A DNA stretch of 64,000 bases from Mixta hanseatica (GCF_023517775.1 NZ_CP082904.1:682001-746000); one strand, 5' to 3'; positions 18,619 to 28,658 are shown, counted from the first letter of the stretch. Notes: generated from the sequence alone by a model not told the origin. Numbers and translations: made by a program.

Positions 18619-19589
18619 ATTGCTGATTTAACTTATTGCAATATTAATCACTAATTATGGTTGCTGGAACCGGTTTAGCGAAGAGTAAAACATTAAAAAC
18701 AGGGCCAAAGAAGGAAAAAATTTTGGCCTAAATATGCTGCTTTTTTGCGCGAAATGGCTTTTTTTTGCGAGATAAGTAAAACTTTTCTGATATTTTGTAG
18801 GAATATTCCTATAGAAAGTGATAAGAATATTCAGAATTTACTTTAAATTTTTTCATTAAGCTTTACTAATATAAAACCCTTTGCTACGCGCTCGTTGAAT
18901 TATCGCAAAGACTATGTAAACTTGCGCGAAACAGAACAGCTTAAATAGATAAAAACACCAGCTTCGGGGCTTGCTTTGCAACCTCGTGCGGTAGCGATGG
19001 CTGAATCCACCCTCAGCTTTTCGGCTGAATTTTAGACACTTTTCTTATTATCTGATGCAGGCCGCAGATCGTGGGCAGCATTACTACATGCATGCAATAC
19101 CACGCGCGTTTAGCTTGGCCTTTCAGAACTTTTCACCAGAGAATACCAGGAATGCCAACAGGGAGTAGCAATAATGGTTGAGGAATATTCATCAAATCCT
19201 CACCGACAGGGTAGTATCAGCCGCATTTCCGGTAACCCGTCTTTATGCTACGTTGCGCAAATCGAGCATTTGTCGCCATGTAACAGACTTGTATCGCCCA
19301 AATAACGTGTAAATTATGGTTCTGGCTCCGACTGAGCTGTGTCTGTGCTTTCAGCTGGTACGGCCAGCGGCAACCATACCCGTCATACTTCAGGCTACAG
19401 AGACGTTGGCATGACTCGTTCACCCCGGTCACTTACTACAGTAAGCTCTGGGGATTAATGAGAGACATCCTTGTCTTTCACCAAGGGCAGCCTGCGGCTG
19501 TTCAAATTCGTTCCTGACGAATTTTTCGCTGCGTCGTTGCTGGTGACCTGCGGCTTACTCCCGTTTTGTTAATTACTTGAGATAATTTC
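18619..19589. other. Long gene-free region upstream of the T6SS locus
   Basis: Nearly 1 kb with no supported gene. The first 300 bp are very AT-rich (18619-18920), fitting H-NS-bound promoter DNA of a horizontally acquired locus. Around 19379-19460 is a sequence (CGTCATACTTCAGGCTACAG, GTTGGCATGACTCGTTCACC and CGGTCACTTACTACAGTAAG) resembling an intergenic repeat that I recall in Pantoea/Serratia-type genomes, followed by an inverted repeat AAATTCGT/ACGAATTT near 19505-19523. The T6SS promoter must lie here; no single promoter could be named. Confidence 0.6.
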
Positions 19590-20102
19590 ATGAGGATCAT
19601 GGTGAAAATTCGAATCGCATTAGGTCTGCTTTTTGTATTAGGCGTTGCGGGTTGTAAGTCGCCGCCGCCGGTCAATGACGACACGATAGTGTCCAGCACC
19701 GTTGATGGCGTTACCTTGACTTATCGCCATGCCATTACTCCGCCGAAAACCTTCACGCCGATTAACGAAGAATATCGCGCGTTGTATAACGCCTCGGTGA
19801 TGAGCCGTCCCGATTTCGGCGGCAAGCTGGTGCGTCAGCTGGAAAATGCGCAGCCCTATATCGTGCTGGGCAGCGTGGAAAATAACTGGTTCGCCATCGC
19901 GGAAAAAGATCAGGATCAGCTGATCGGCTACGTGCCGCTGCGCGCCGTAGTGAAAAGCGAGCTGTATGACGACACCATCAAGGCGGATCAGCGTCGCAAG
20001 CGCATACGCACCACGCCCGCGAAGAAAAAAACCTGCGTTGCGGTCGACGGCGACAGTAAAGCCTGCCAGAACAGCAACAGCGGCACCTGGATTATCGATT
20101 AA
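19590..20102 (+). CDS. SH3-like lipoprotein at the head of the T6SS locus
   Basis: A 170-residue exported lipoprotein: signal peptide ending in the lipobox VAGC (Cys about residue 22), then a domain whose second half (YIVLGSVENNWFAIAEKDQ ... IGYVPLRAVVK) has the look of a bacterial SH3 domain. The C-terminus is basic with three Cys residues. It stands first in the T6SS operon, 23 bp before tssJ, and is probably an accessory envelope component. I do not recognise a named Tss/Tag family for it. The ATG at 19590 is used; an alternative ATG at 19599 is possible. Confidence 0.7.
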   Translation: MRIMVKIRIALGLLFVLGVAGCKSPPPVNDDTIVSSTVDGVTLTYRHAITPPKTFTPINEEYRALYNASVMSRPDFGGKLVRQLENAQPYIVLGSVENNWFAIAEKDQDQLIGYVPLRAVVKSELYDDTIKADQRRKRIRTTPAKKKTCVAVDGDSKACQNSNSGTWIID

Positions 20103-20125
20103 TAATTTCTAATGGGTAACCCATT

Positions 20126-20650
20126 ATGAAAACGCGTTCTTTTTTGCGCCTGAGTGTTCAGGCGCTTTTCCTGGCGGCGCTTACCTTGCTGGCAGGCTGT
20201 ATGTCATCCACACGCAGCGATCCCTCCCGTTACAGTCTGTTATTTCAGGCGCACCCACCCATCAATGACTCGGCACCGCTGAAGTTCAGAGTGCTGTTAT
20301 TGAAATCGGATGCCGACTTTATGTCAGCGGATTTTTATTCGCTGCAAAATAGCGCGCAAACCGTACTGGGTAACAATCTGCTCAATAGCGAGCAGTTTTT
20401 CCTGTTGCCAGGCCAGCTAAATAAAACCCTTAGCGGTCAACGCACGCCGGATGCGCGCTATATCGGCATTATGGCCGAGTACCAATCGCTCAACGGTAAG
20501 AAATGGCGTCTCTCTCTGCCGCTGCCCAATGCGGACGAGAGCGAGTCGAGCCACGGCTGGTACCGGGAAGCGGATGCGTTGCAGGCCAGGATCGTTGCTG
20601 ACAATAGCGGCGTACAGCTTGCGGGCAAAGCAGAGTCAACGCCTGAATAA
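20126..20650 (+). CDS. tssJ: T6SS outer-membrane lipoprotein TssJ
   Basis: A 174-residue lipoprotein (lipobox LLAGC, Cys about residue 25) of the TssJ/VasD family, which anchors the membrane complex by binding the periplasmic domain of TssM. The beta-sandwich body includes LKFRVLLLKSDADFMSADFYSL and the extended loop region. Its location directly before tssK, tssL and tssM is the standard order. No clear Shine-Dalgarno: the ATG directly abuts a perfect palindrome (20111-20125). Confidence 0.9.
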   Translation: MKTRSFLRLSVQALFLAALTLLAGCMSSTRSDPSRYSLLFQAHPPINDSAPLKFRVLLLKSDADFMSADFYSLQNSAQTVLGNNLLNSEQFFLLPGQLNKTLSGQRTPDARYIGIMAEYQSLNGKKWRLSLPLPNADESESSHGWYREADALQARIVADNSGVQLAGKAESTPE

Positions 20651-20662
20651 CGGAAAGCCATT

Positions 20663-22006
20663 ATGAACAAAGCAGAAAAGGTGGTCTGGAGCGAAGGCAT
20701 GTTCCTGCGCCCGCATCACTTTCAGCAGTCGGAAAGCTACCTGCAAAGCACCCTGCGCGACTGGGGGGCCACACAGCGTCCTTATCTGTGGGGCTTCACC
20801 GATCTGGAGTTTGACGAAGCGATGCTGCGCCAGGGCAAAATTGCCCTTAGTGCCGCTAGCGGTCTGCTGCCGGACGGCACCCACTTCTCCTTCCTGGATG
20901 CGCGCCAGGCGCCTGCGCCGCTGGAAATCGCTGATAACCAAAGCAATGTCAACGTGGTGCTGGCCTTACCGGCGCGGCGCGGCGGACGTGACGAAGTCAT
21001 CTTCAGCGAAGCGGCAGACTCACTGGCGCGTTATCTCAGCTTTGAGCGTGAAGTCGACGACTTTAACGCCATCTCCATCGGCCCGGCGGCGGTGCAGTTC
21101 GGCAAACTGCGTTTGAAGCTGATGCTGGAAAGCGAGCTGACCGCGGAGTGGACGGCGATTGGCGTGGCGCGCGTGCTTGAAAAGCGCAACGACAGGCAGC
21201 TACGGCTGGACACTGGCTATATCCCCCCGATGCTCAATGCGATTAACCATCCCCAGCTTTTTGATTATTTGAATGATATGCACGGATTGCTGGCGCAGCG
21301 CAGCCAGCAAATCGGCCAGCATTTGCAGCAGCCAGGGCGGTTTAATACCGCAGAAATGGTTGATTTTATGCTGCTGGCGCGGGTGAATCAGCAGCTTGGT
21401 TTGGTCTCCCACCTAAAAAATTTACCGTTGCTGCATCCGGAACAGCTGTTCGGTCACTGGCTGGGGTTTGCCTGCGAGCTGGCAAGCTGGATGCCGCAGC
21501 GCTCGCCGGATGTTTCGCTGCCGGTTTACGATCACGACGATATCGCCCGCAGCTTTAGCAAACTGATGCTGATGCTGCGTCAGGGACTGTCGCTGGTGAT
21601 GGAAGAAAGCGCGATCCAGCTGCCGCTGACCGAACGCTCGCATGGCCTGAACGTGGCGACGGTGCCGGAAGCCTCTATGGTGCGCGAATTTGGTTTCGTG
21701 CTCGCGGTACGCGCCAACGTGCCGGGCGAGGCGCTGCAAACCCACTTCCCGGCGCAAATGAAAATCGCGCCGGTGACGAAAATTCGCGATCTGGTGCAGC
21801 TGCAGCTGCCGGGCATGATGCTGCGCGCCATGCCGACCGCGCCGCCGCAAATCCCCTGGCACGCTGGTTACAGCTACTTTGAGCTGGAGAAGGGCGGCGA
21901 ACTCTGGAAAGAGATGGAAAGATCGGGCGCGTTTGCGCTTCATCTGGCCGGCGAGTTTCCCGGTCTGGATATGGAGTTCTGGGCTATTCGCAGCCAGTCC
22001 GTCTGA
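20663..22006 (+). CDS. tssK: T6SS baseplate protein TssK
   Basis: A 447-residue TssK, the trimeric baseplate subunit connecting the TssEFG wedge to the TssJLM membrane complex. The family opening KVVWSEGMFLRPHHFQQSE is unmistakable, and the C-terminal domain ends as expected. Twelve base pairs after tssJ and 21 bp before tssL, so cotranscribed. Length is typical. Confidence 0.97.
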   Translation: MNKAEKVVWSEGMFLRPHHFQQSESYLQSTLRDWGATQRPYLWGFTDLEFDEAMLRQGKIALSAASGLLPDGTHFSFLDARQAPAPLEIADNQSNVNVVLALPARRGGRDEVIFSEAADSLARYLSFEREVDDFNAISIGPAAVQFGKLRLKLMLESELTAEWTAIGVARVLEKRNDRQLRLDTGYIPPMLNAINHPQLFDYLNDMHGLLAQRSQQIGQHLQQPGRFNTAEMVDFMLLARVNQQLGLVSHLKNLPLLHPEQLFGHWLGFACELASWMPQRSPDVSLPVYDHDDIARSFSKLMLMLRQGLSLVMEESAIQLPLTERSHGLNVATVPEASMVREFGFVLAVRANVPGEALQTHFPAQMKIAPVTKIRDLVQLQLPGMMLRAMPTAPPQIPWHAGYSYFELEKGGELWKEMERSGAFALHLAGEFPGLDMEFWAIRSQSV

Positions 22007-22027
22007 AACGAATAATGAGCGCTCACC

Positions 22028-23266
22028 ATGCAGGAACGACATTTCACCGGCAGCGATGCCGCTTTTTCCGGCGCGAGCAGCAATAACCCGCTGCTAGCCG
22101 CCGCGAACCCTTTGCTTAATGCGATTCCCCAGATCCGTCACTCCGTAACCCATGATGATCCGGCCGCGCTGCGTCAGCGGTTGATCGATCAGGTGCGGCA
22201 TTTTGAAAAAAACAGTCAGCGCGCCGGGCTGCCCTATGAGGTTATCGTTGGGGCGCGCTATTGCCTGTGCACCGCACTGGACGAGGCTGCGGCGCTTACG
22301 CCATGGGGAAGCCGCGGCGTCTGGCCCGGCAACGGGCTGCTGGTCACCTTTCATAACGAAACCTGGGGCGGTGAGAAGTTTTTTCAGCTGCTGGCGAAGC
22401 TGTCGCAGAATCCGCGTGAGCATATCTTCCTGCTGGAGCTGATTAACTACTGCCTGTTGCTGGGTTTTGAAGGGCGCTACCGCGTGCTGGACAATGGCCG
22501 TTCGCAGCTGGAGACCATCAAACAGCGCCTGCTGCAGATGATCCGCGGCGTACGCGGCGGCTATCCGGCGCCGCTGTCGCCGCATCCGGAAGATCGGCCG
22601 GTGTTGCGCAAAATGTGGCGCCCGGTGGTGCCGCTGTGGGCCTGCGCGGCGCTGGCGGGCTTTCTCGCCTGTTTGCTCTACATCATGCTTAACTGGCGGT
22701 TGGGCGACGTTACCAGCCCGGTGCTGGCCTCGGTGTATCAAACGCCGCTGCCGGAAATCACTATTCACAACCCTGCGCCGCGTGCGCCTGCGGTGCTCAA
22801 CCTGCGCGCCTTCCTGCGCCCGGAAATCGAACAGGGGCTGGTGGCGGTGCGTGACGAAGCGGATCAAAGCGTGGTGACCCTGAAAGGAGATGGCCTGTTT
22901 GCCTCCGGCTCCACCGCCGTGCGCGGCCGCTATGAAGAGGTCATCGACCGCGTGGCGCAGGCGATGGATAACGTAAGCGGCAAGATTCTGGTCATCGGCT
23001 ACAGCGACAACGTGCCGATCCGCAGTGCGCGCTTCGCTTCTAACTATGAGCTGTCATTAGCGCGTGCGCAGTCGGTGCAGGAGATGCTGCAAAAACATCT
23101 GTCGCAACCCGCGCGCGCCAGGGCGGAAGGCCGCGGCGAAACGAATCCGCTGGTGCCGAACACCACGGCTGAGAACCGCGCCCGTAATCGCCGGGTGGAA
23201 ATCATCCTGTTAGTTTCGCCTGACAATACGCGGGCGGAGCTGAATGGACTGCAGCAAGGGAACTAA
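22028..23266 (+). CDS. tssL: T6SS inner-membrane protein TssL with OmpA-like domain
   Basis: A 412-residue evolved TssL (DotU/IcmH). Residues about 20-190 are the cytoplasmic DotU hook (YCLCTALDEAAALTPWG ... TWGGEKFF), residues about 198-220 one membrane helix, and the C-terminal 140 residues a periplasmic OmpA-like peptidoglycan-binding domain (VIGYSDNVPIRSARFASNYE, NRARNRRVEIILL). The fused OmpA domain makes a separate TagL unnecessary. It ends 3 bp before tssM. Confidence 0.97.
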   Translation: MQERHFTGSDAAFSGASSNNPLLAAANPLLNAIPQIRHSVTHDDPAALRQRLIDQVRHFEKNSQRAGLPYEVIVGARYCLCTALDEAAALTPWGSRGVWPGNGLLVTFHNETWGGEKFFQLLAKLSQNPREHIFLLELINYCLLLGFEGRYRVLDNGRSQLETIKQRLLQMIRGVRGGYPAPLSPHPEDRPVLRKMWRPVVPLWACAALAGFLACLLYIMLNWRLGDVTSPVLASVYQTPLPEITIHNPAPRAPAVLNLRAFLRPEIEQGLVAVRDEADQSVVTLKGDGLFASGSTAVRGRYEEVIDRVAQAMDNVSGKILVIGYSDNVPIRSARFASNYELSLARAQSVQEMLQKHLSQPARARAEGRGETNPLVPNTTAENRARNRRVEIILLVSPDNTRAELNGLQQGN

Positions 23267-23269
23267 CAG

Positions 23270-26200
23270 ATGCTGAATATTTTGTTTTCCATTATAACCA
23301 GCCGGTTGATGTGGGGCTTTGTCGGCATTACCGCGCTCTCTTTTATTATCTGGGTGATAGGCCCGGTTTTTTCCATTGTTGACTCACGCCCGCTGGAATC
23401 AGAACAGAACCGCTTAATCAGTATCGGCCTGCTCTGGCTGGTATGGGGGATCGGCAACCTGGCGCCGCGCCTCTACAACGCCTGGATCAACCGCAAGCTG
23501 ATGGGCGGCCTGAGCAGCGGCGAGCAGCCTGACGGCAGCGACCGCAAACGCCTGACCAACGAAGAACAGGTGCTGGCCGAGCGCTTTGACGAAGCGTCAC
23601 AGCTGTTAAAAAAAGCGCATTTCAATCGAGCGGGCCGGCGCAATCCTTTCTGGGCGCAGCGCTTTAGCCGTCAGTATCTTTATCAGCTTCCCTGGTATGT
23701 GATTATCGGCGCGCCGGGGGCCGGCAAAACCACGGCGCTGGTCAATTCCGGGCTGCAGTTCCCGCTGGCGGATCGTTTTGGCAAAACCGCGCTGCGGGGT
23801 ATCGGCGGTACCCGCAACTGCGACTGGTGGTTTACTAATGAAGCGGTGCTGCTGGATACCGCAGGCCGTTACACCACCCAGGAAAGCCAGCAGGCGCAGG
23901 ACGCCAGCGAATGGCAAAAGTTTGTCGATCTGCTGCGTAAATATCGTGGCCGCCAGCCGATTAACGGCGTAATCGTCACCATCAGCGTCTCCGATCTGTT
24001 AACTCAGTCGGCGGAGGCTTCGCAGCAGCAGGCGATCAATCTGCGTCAGCGTCTGATGGAACTGCATGAGCAGTTGGGCATTCGCTTTCCGGTGTATGTG
24101 CTGGTAACCAAAGCGGATCTGTTAAAAGGGTTTCGCGCCTGGTTTTCTAAGCTGGATAAAGCGCAGCGCGAACAAATCTGGGGCTTTACCTTTCCCTGGG
24201 ACCGTGCAAAGCAGGCTGATTTTGACTTAGCCAGCGCCTTTACGCAGGAATATGCGCTGCTGCAACAGCGTCTTGACGCTGGTCTGGCGGATACGCTGAT
24301 TATGGAAAGCGATCCGCAGGCGCGGGCGGAAAGTTATCTGTTCCCGCAGGAGTTCGCCGCGCTGCGTCCGCTGCTGGCCGAATATCTTAATACCGTTTTC
24401 GCCCGTTCTAATTTTGAAACCCAGTTTTCACCGCGCGGCATCTATTTCGCCAGCGGCACGCAGGAAGGCCTGCCTTTCGATCGCGTGATGGGCGAGCTGA
24501 GCCGCGCGCTGCATCTGCCGCAGGTGGATGGGCAGGGCGGCATCAGCGGCGCCTGGGATAGCGTACAGAAAGAAGCGCCGATTCCGGCAGCCAAAGGGCA
24601 GAGCTTTTTCCTGAAGGATTTGCTGACCAACGTAATATTTCAGGAAGCGGGGCTGGCCGGCAGCAACCGCTGGTGGGAGCTGCGCAACCGCGCCTTCCTG
24701 TGGTCTGGTTATGCCGCGCTGCTGGCGCTGTTGGTAGTGGTTTCGCTGCTGTGGTTCACCAGCTACGGCAACAATAAAAGCTATTTGCAGGAAGTGCAGG
24801 CGAAAGTGCCGACCGTTGAGGCGCAAAGTAAAAATCTGCAGGCCAGCGGCGAAAGCGATCTCTTTGCGCTGCTGCCGTTCCTCGATAGCGTGCTGGCGCT
24901 GCCGGAAAGCAAAGATTTCGATTTGAACGATCCGCCGGTCACGCGCCGGATGGGGCTTTATCGCGGCGTCGAGGTCAGCGACGCCAGCCAGACGCTGTAT
25001 CAGAAATCGTTAAAGCAGCTGCTGTTGCCGCAGGTCGCCCAGCTGATTACCGGCTGGCTGCGTAATGATAACGGCAGCGATGCGGACTACAGCTATGAAG
25101 CGTTAAAAGCGTATCAGATGCTCTATCAGCCGCAGCACTATGACGGCAAATTTCTGCATGCGTGGGTGATGCTGAATGTGCGGCGCAACCTGCCGCAAAA
25201 CGTTACCCAGGCGCAGATCGGTCAGTTGGATCGTCATCTGGCGCAGCTGCTGGAAACGCAAATTCAGGCGTCGCCTTACGCCCGGGATGATGCGCTGGTA
25301 AAGCGCGAGCAGGCGCTGATTAATCAGATGCCGTTGTCCGGTCGCGTTTATGGCCGTCTCAGACGTCTGCTCGAACAGGATGAAACGCTGCCTTCGGTTT
25401 CACTCACTGACCTGGGCGGGCCGCAAAGTGAGTTAGTGTTTACTCGCAAGAGTGGCAAGTCAATTAGCGAAGGCATCCCCGGTCTCTATACGCCGGACGG
25501 ATACTGGAACCATTTCGACAAAAACATTGCTGCCGTCACTACGGCGCTGCATCAGGATGATGTCTGGGTGTTAGGCGGCGCGATGACGGATGAAGACAAA
25601 GCGCAAACCGATAACGCCGTCCGTCAGCTCTATATGCGCGATTTTATGCATCAATGGGATGGCCTGCTGACCGATATCCAGCTCAACAACAGCGCCGACC
25701 TGTCGCAGCGCATTAACAGCGCGCGATTGCTCTCCAGCAGCAGTTCGCCGTTGCGTAAGCTGGTTATCAACCTCAGCCATATGCTGATGCTGGAGCGCCT
25801 TCCGGCGGAAAAAGATGCGCAGCAGGCGGATAAAAAAGGCAATAGCGCGACCCGCACGCTGGAGGCGTTATTCCGTTCACGCCAGCCCGCTCAGGGCGCC
25901 GCAGCCCAGCAGCAGACGCCGGAGCAGCGCGTCACCGAACATTATGCGTCAGTTATCGAACTGGCCCAGCCGCTGGAGCAGGGCGGAAAAACCATTGCCT
26001 TTGATGATTTTCTTAAGCAGATCGATGAGCTTTATCGCTATTTAACCGCGGTGCAGGATGCGGCCAACAGCGGTATGCCGCCGCCGCCGGGCGAAGCGAT
26101 CGGACATTTGCAGGCGAGCGCCGGCAGATTGCCGGGATCGCTGCAAAATATGTTTACCAATATGGCCGTAGGCGCCAGCAGCGATGCGCAACGTCGCGAT

Positions 26201-26893
26201 ATGGAAAATGTCCGCAAGCGGATTAACGTTGAGGTCGGCAGTTTCTGTCGCCAGGCGATTGCTGGTCGTTATCCTCTGGCGCGTTCGGGCCGCAGTGAAG
26301 TGACGCCCGACGATCTGGCGCGCATGTTTGCACCAGGCAGCGGTTTAATGGATAGCTTCTTCCGCGATAACCTGGCGACAAAAGTGGATACCACGCGTTC
26401 AAGCTGGCGCTTTATGCCGGGCATTGATGGTAAAAGCCTGCCCGGCGGCGAAGCGCTGCTGCGTCCTTTCCAGCAGGCGCAGAGCATCCGCGACGCTTTC
26501 TTCGCCAATGGCGCTACCACGCCATCGTTCCGCGTCACCATCCGTACGGTACGCATGGATAACGATATTCTTAACCTGACGCTGGATGTGGATGGGCAGC
26601 TGTTGCGCTATAGCCATGGTCCGCAGGCGGTACAGCTCATGAACTGGCCCGGCAACGGCGGCACGCGACAGGTGCGGATGCAACTGGGGCTGGTGGATGG
26701 CACCACTTCTACGCTGATTACTAACGGCGCCTGGGCGCTTAACCGCTTTTTCGATCGTGCGCAGCTGACCTTGGGCAGCAACAGCCTTAGCCGTCAGGCC
26801 ACTTTCAATATTGATGGTCATCGCGTTACCCTGGAATTTACGCCGAACAGTATTCGTAACCCGTTCCAGCTTCCCGGCTTCGCGTGCCCATAA
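23270..26893 (+). CDS. tssM: T6SS inner-membrane protein TssM (IcmF)
   Basis: A 1207-residue IcmF-family protein forming the trans-envelope channel with TssJ and TssL. Two N-terminal helices (about 12-34 and 48-63) precede a cytoplasmic NTPase-like domain with an intact Walker A at residues 147-154 (GAPGAGKT); a third helix near 468-490 leads to the large periplasmic region and the C-terminal TssJ-binding domain. Length is normal and the reading frame undamaged. Intact Walker A suggests nucleotide binding, which is not universal among TssM proteins. Confidence 0.97.
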   Translation: MLNILFSIITSRLMWGFVGITALSFIIWVIGPVFSIVDSRPLESEQNRLISIGLLWLVWGIGNLAPRLYNAWINRKLMGGLSSGEQPDGSDRKRLTNEEQVLAERFDEASQLLKKAHFNRAGRRNPFWAQRFSRQYLYQLPWYVIIGAPGAGKTTALVNSGLQFPLADRFGKTALRGIGGTRNCDWWFTNEAVLLDTAGRYTTQESQQAQDASEWQKFVDLLRKYRGRQPINGVIVTISVSDLLTQSAEASQQQAINLRQRLMELHEQLGIRFPVYVLVTKADLLKGFRAWFSKLDKAQREQIWGFTFPWDRAKQADFDLASAFTQEYALLQQRLDAGLADTLIMESDPQARAESYLFPQEFAALRPLLAEYLNTVFARSNFETQFSPRGIYFASGTQEGLPFDRVMGELSRALHLPQVDGQGGISGAWDSVQKEAPIPAAKGQSFFLKDLLTNVIFQEAGLAGSNRWWELRNRAFLWSGYAALLALLVVVSLLWFTSYGNNKSYLQEVQAKVPTVEAQSKNLQASGESDLFALLPFLDSVLALPESKDFDLNDPPVTRRMGLYRGVEVSDASQTLYQKSLKQLLLPQVAQLITGWLRNDNGSDADYSYEALKAYQMLYQPQHYDGKFLHAWVMLNVRRNLPQNVTQAQIGQLDRHLAQLLETQIQASPYARDDALVKREQALINQMPLSGRVYGRLRRLLEQDETLPSVSLTDLGGPQSELVFTRKSGKSISEGIPGLYTPDGYWNHFDKNIAAVTTALHQDDVWVLGGAMTDEDKAQTDNAVRQLYMRDFMHQWDGLLTDIQLNNSADLSQRINSARLLSSSSSPLRKLVINLSHMLMLERLPAEKDAQQADKKGNSATRTLEALFRSRQPAQGAAAQQQTPEQRVTEHYASVIELAQPLEQGGKTIAFDDFLKQIDELYRYLTAVQDAANSGMPPPPGEAIGHLQASAGRLPGSLQNMFTNMAVGASSDAQRRDMENVRKRINVEVGSFCRQAIAGRYPLARSGRSEVTPDDLARMFAPGSGLMDSFFRDNLATKVDTTRSSWRFMPGIDGKSLPGGEALLRPFQQAQSIRDAFFANGATTPSFRVTIRTVRMDNDILNLTLDVDGQLLRYSHGPQAVQLMNWPGNGGTRQVRMQLGLVDGTTSTLITNGAWALNRFFDRAQLTLGSNSLSRQATFNIDGHRVTLEFTPNSIRNPFQLPGFACP

Positions 26894-26909
26894 CCGCAAG
26901 GAAATGATA

Positions 26910-27620
26910 ATGAGCCACTCTCCTGCGATCGGCTGGTACGGAAAATTGCCCAGCGCCGGTGACTTTTTGCAGCGCCGTTTTCCCGAAGCGATAGCCCGTC
27001 AGTGGACCCACTGGTTTCAGGTGGGGCTGCTGAACTGGCAAAAAAATGAAGAGCTGCGCCCCGGCGAACCGCACCGCTTCGCGAAAGCGCCGGTATGGAA
27101 CTTTGTGGTGCCGCCCATGCTCGGCAGTCAGCTGGTGCAGATGGGATGTTTGTTGCCCGCGCGCGACAGCGTGGGCCGTCAGTATCCCATTTGTGCCCAG
27201 TGCAGCTTTACGCCAGCCGAATGGTCGACGGGGCGGCTGGCAATGGCGGGCGAATGGTATCAGCAGCTGGGGCGCACCCTGATGCACGCGGTGCATAACG
27301 GCTATTCCGCCGAACAGCTGGATCAGGCGCTGCTGACGATCCCTGCGCCGCAGGATCCCGCTGAACAGGCGCACTCCGATATTTTAGATGTAATTGGTTA
27401 CGGCGATACCGTCACCAATCTCAGCTGGAAACAGGTAGCGGACTGTTTTGATCCGCAACGCTATACCAGCTTCTGGTGGACTAATCAGGCAGACAACTAT
27501 CCGCTTTATACCCACCTGCACAGCGGCAATTTTACCGGTCAGCTGTTTTCGCTGCTGTTCGATCCGGCAGGCGGCGCCCGACCAGGCCGACACGGGCTCT
27601 ATCCGCCCATGTTTGAATAA
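26910..27620 (+). CDS. tagF: T6SS regulator TagF
   Basis: A 236-residue TagF (DUF2094) protein, typically a post-translational repressor that acts with Fha and is relieved in the PpkA/PppA pathway. The opening GWYGKLPSAGDFLQRRFP is diagnostic. The start is the ATG at 26910 behind AAGGAAA; the open frame begins earlier inside tssM, but that stretch is not TagF-like. With tagH, pppA and ppkA downstream it completes a threonine-phosphorylation control set within the same locus. Confidence 0.93.
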   Translation: MSHSPAIGWYGKLPSAGDFLQRRFPEAIARQWTHWFQVGLLNWQKNEELRPGEPHRFAKAPVWNFVVPPMLGSQLVQMGCLLPARDSVGRQYPICAQCSFTPAEWSTGRLAMAGEWYQQLGRTLMHAVHNGYSAEQLDQALLTIPAPQDPAEQAHSDILDVIGYGDTVTNLSWKQVADCFDPQRYTSFWWTNQADNYPLYTHLHSGNFTGQLFSLLFDPAGGARPGRHGLYPPMFE

Positions 27621-27641
27621 TTTTCCGACTTGAGAATAGCG

Positions 27642-28658
27642 ATGAATATCGATGCTTTACTCGCTCCGGTAAGCAGTGAAAAACCGTGCGGCGAAAATCT
27701 GGAATATGACGCTGATTATATGGCGATGAACCAGGCGAGCGAAGGGAAGGCGGAGCAGCAGTTTGGCGACACCATCATTCCTGCAGAGCCAGCCGACTGG
27801 AACAAAGTAGAAAAGCTGGCGACCAGCCTGCTGGGGCGCACCAAAGATCTACGCGTAATGTTAGCACTTACTCACGCGTGGACGCACATGAAAGGGCTGC
27901 CGGGCTATGCGAATGGCCTGAAGCTGATTCAACAGGCGCTGTTACTTTACTGGGAGCCACTTTATCCACTACTGGAAGAGTATGGTGAGCGCGATCCCTT
28001 TTATCGTATTAACGCGCTGGCGGCGCTGGGCGATAAATCGGCGCTGACTGCCGCGCTGCGTCAGGCTCCGCTGTTGCGTACCGCCGCCGATCAGATTTCG
28101 CTGCGTGACGCCTGCTCGCTGCTGGATGGCAGCAAAACCGAAGTGGCCGATTATCCGGGCGGACGTTCACGACTGAATGATGAGCTGGCTCGGGGCGATC
28201 AGCCCGGTATTGAGGCCATCCAGCAAATAAGTGAGCGTTTACAAACTATCCGGGAAACGCTGGCGGAACATCTGGGTGAAAGCGGCGTCCCGGAGATGGA
28301 ACAGCTGCAAAAAATGGTGAGCCTGGTGGTGCAATCCTGTCAGGCCACCGATGTAACCGCGCTGATGCCGGGTAATAGCGATGATGCCGCGCCGTCTGCC
28401 GCTGATAATCCAGCGCCCGCCGCCCCGGCGCGAGCGCACACTGACTGGCGCAACAGCGAAATTACCTCACGCGCCGAGGCGCAGCTAATGCTGGAAAAGG
28501 TGAAGCAATACTTTTCCCGCTACGAACCCAGCCATCCGGCTCCGCTGATGATCGATCGTGTTCAGCGCGTTATCGAACTCGACTTTATGGCCATCATTCG
28601 CGATCTGGCACCCGATGGCGTGCACCAACTTGAAAACATTTTTGGTCGCCGCGATTAA
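27642..28658 (+). CDS. tssA: T6SS cap/baseplate protein TssA
   Basis: A 338-residue TssA with an N-terminal ImpA domain (LLAPVSSEKPCGENLEYD, residues about 5-25, then DLRVMLALTHAWTHMKGL) and a linker rich in Pro/Ala before the C-terminal piece SHPAPLMIDRVQRVIELDF. TssA nucleates or caps the growing sheath. The start is the ATG at 27642; a TTG at 27630 is in frame without benefit. Sits between tagF and tssB. Confidence 0.92.
   Translation: MNIDALLAPVSSEKPCGENLEYDADYMAMNQASEGKAEQQFGDTIIPAEPADWNKVEKLATSLLGRTKDLRVMLALTHAWTHMKGLPGYANGLKLIQQALLLYWEPLYPLLEEYGERDPFYRINALAALGDKSALTAALRQAPLLRTAADQISLRDACSLLDGSKTEVADYPGGRSRLNDELARGDQPGIEAIQQISERLQTIRETLAEHLGESGVPEMEQLQKMVSLVVQSCQATDVTALMPGNSDDAAPSAADNPAPAAPARAHTDWRNSEITSRAEAQLMLEKVKQYFSRYEPSHPAPLMIDRVQRVIELDFMAIIRDLAPDGVHQLENIFGRRD

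Noticed and set aside
19217..19432. 71-codon minus-strand frame in the gap before the T6SS
   Set aside because: It overlaps the putative intergenic repeat, has no ribosome site and no family; chance frame is the simplest reading.
22094..22867. 257-codon minus-strand frame opposite tssL
   Set aside because: Arg/Gln/His-rich composition typical of antisense of GC-rich coding DNA; the plus-strand gene is a clear TssL.
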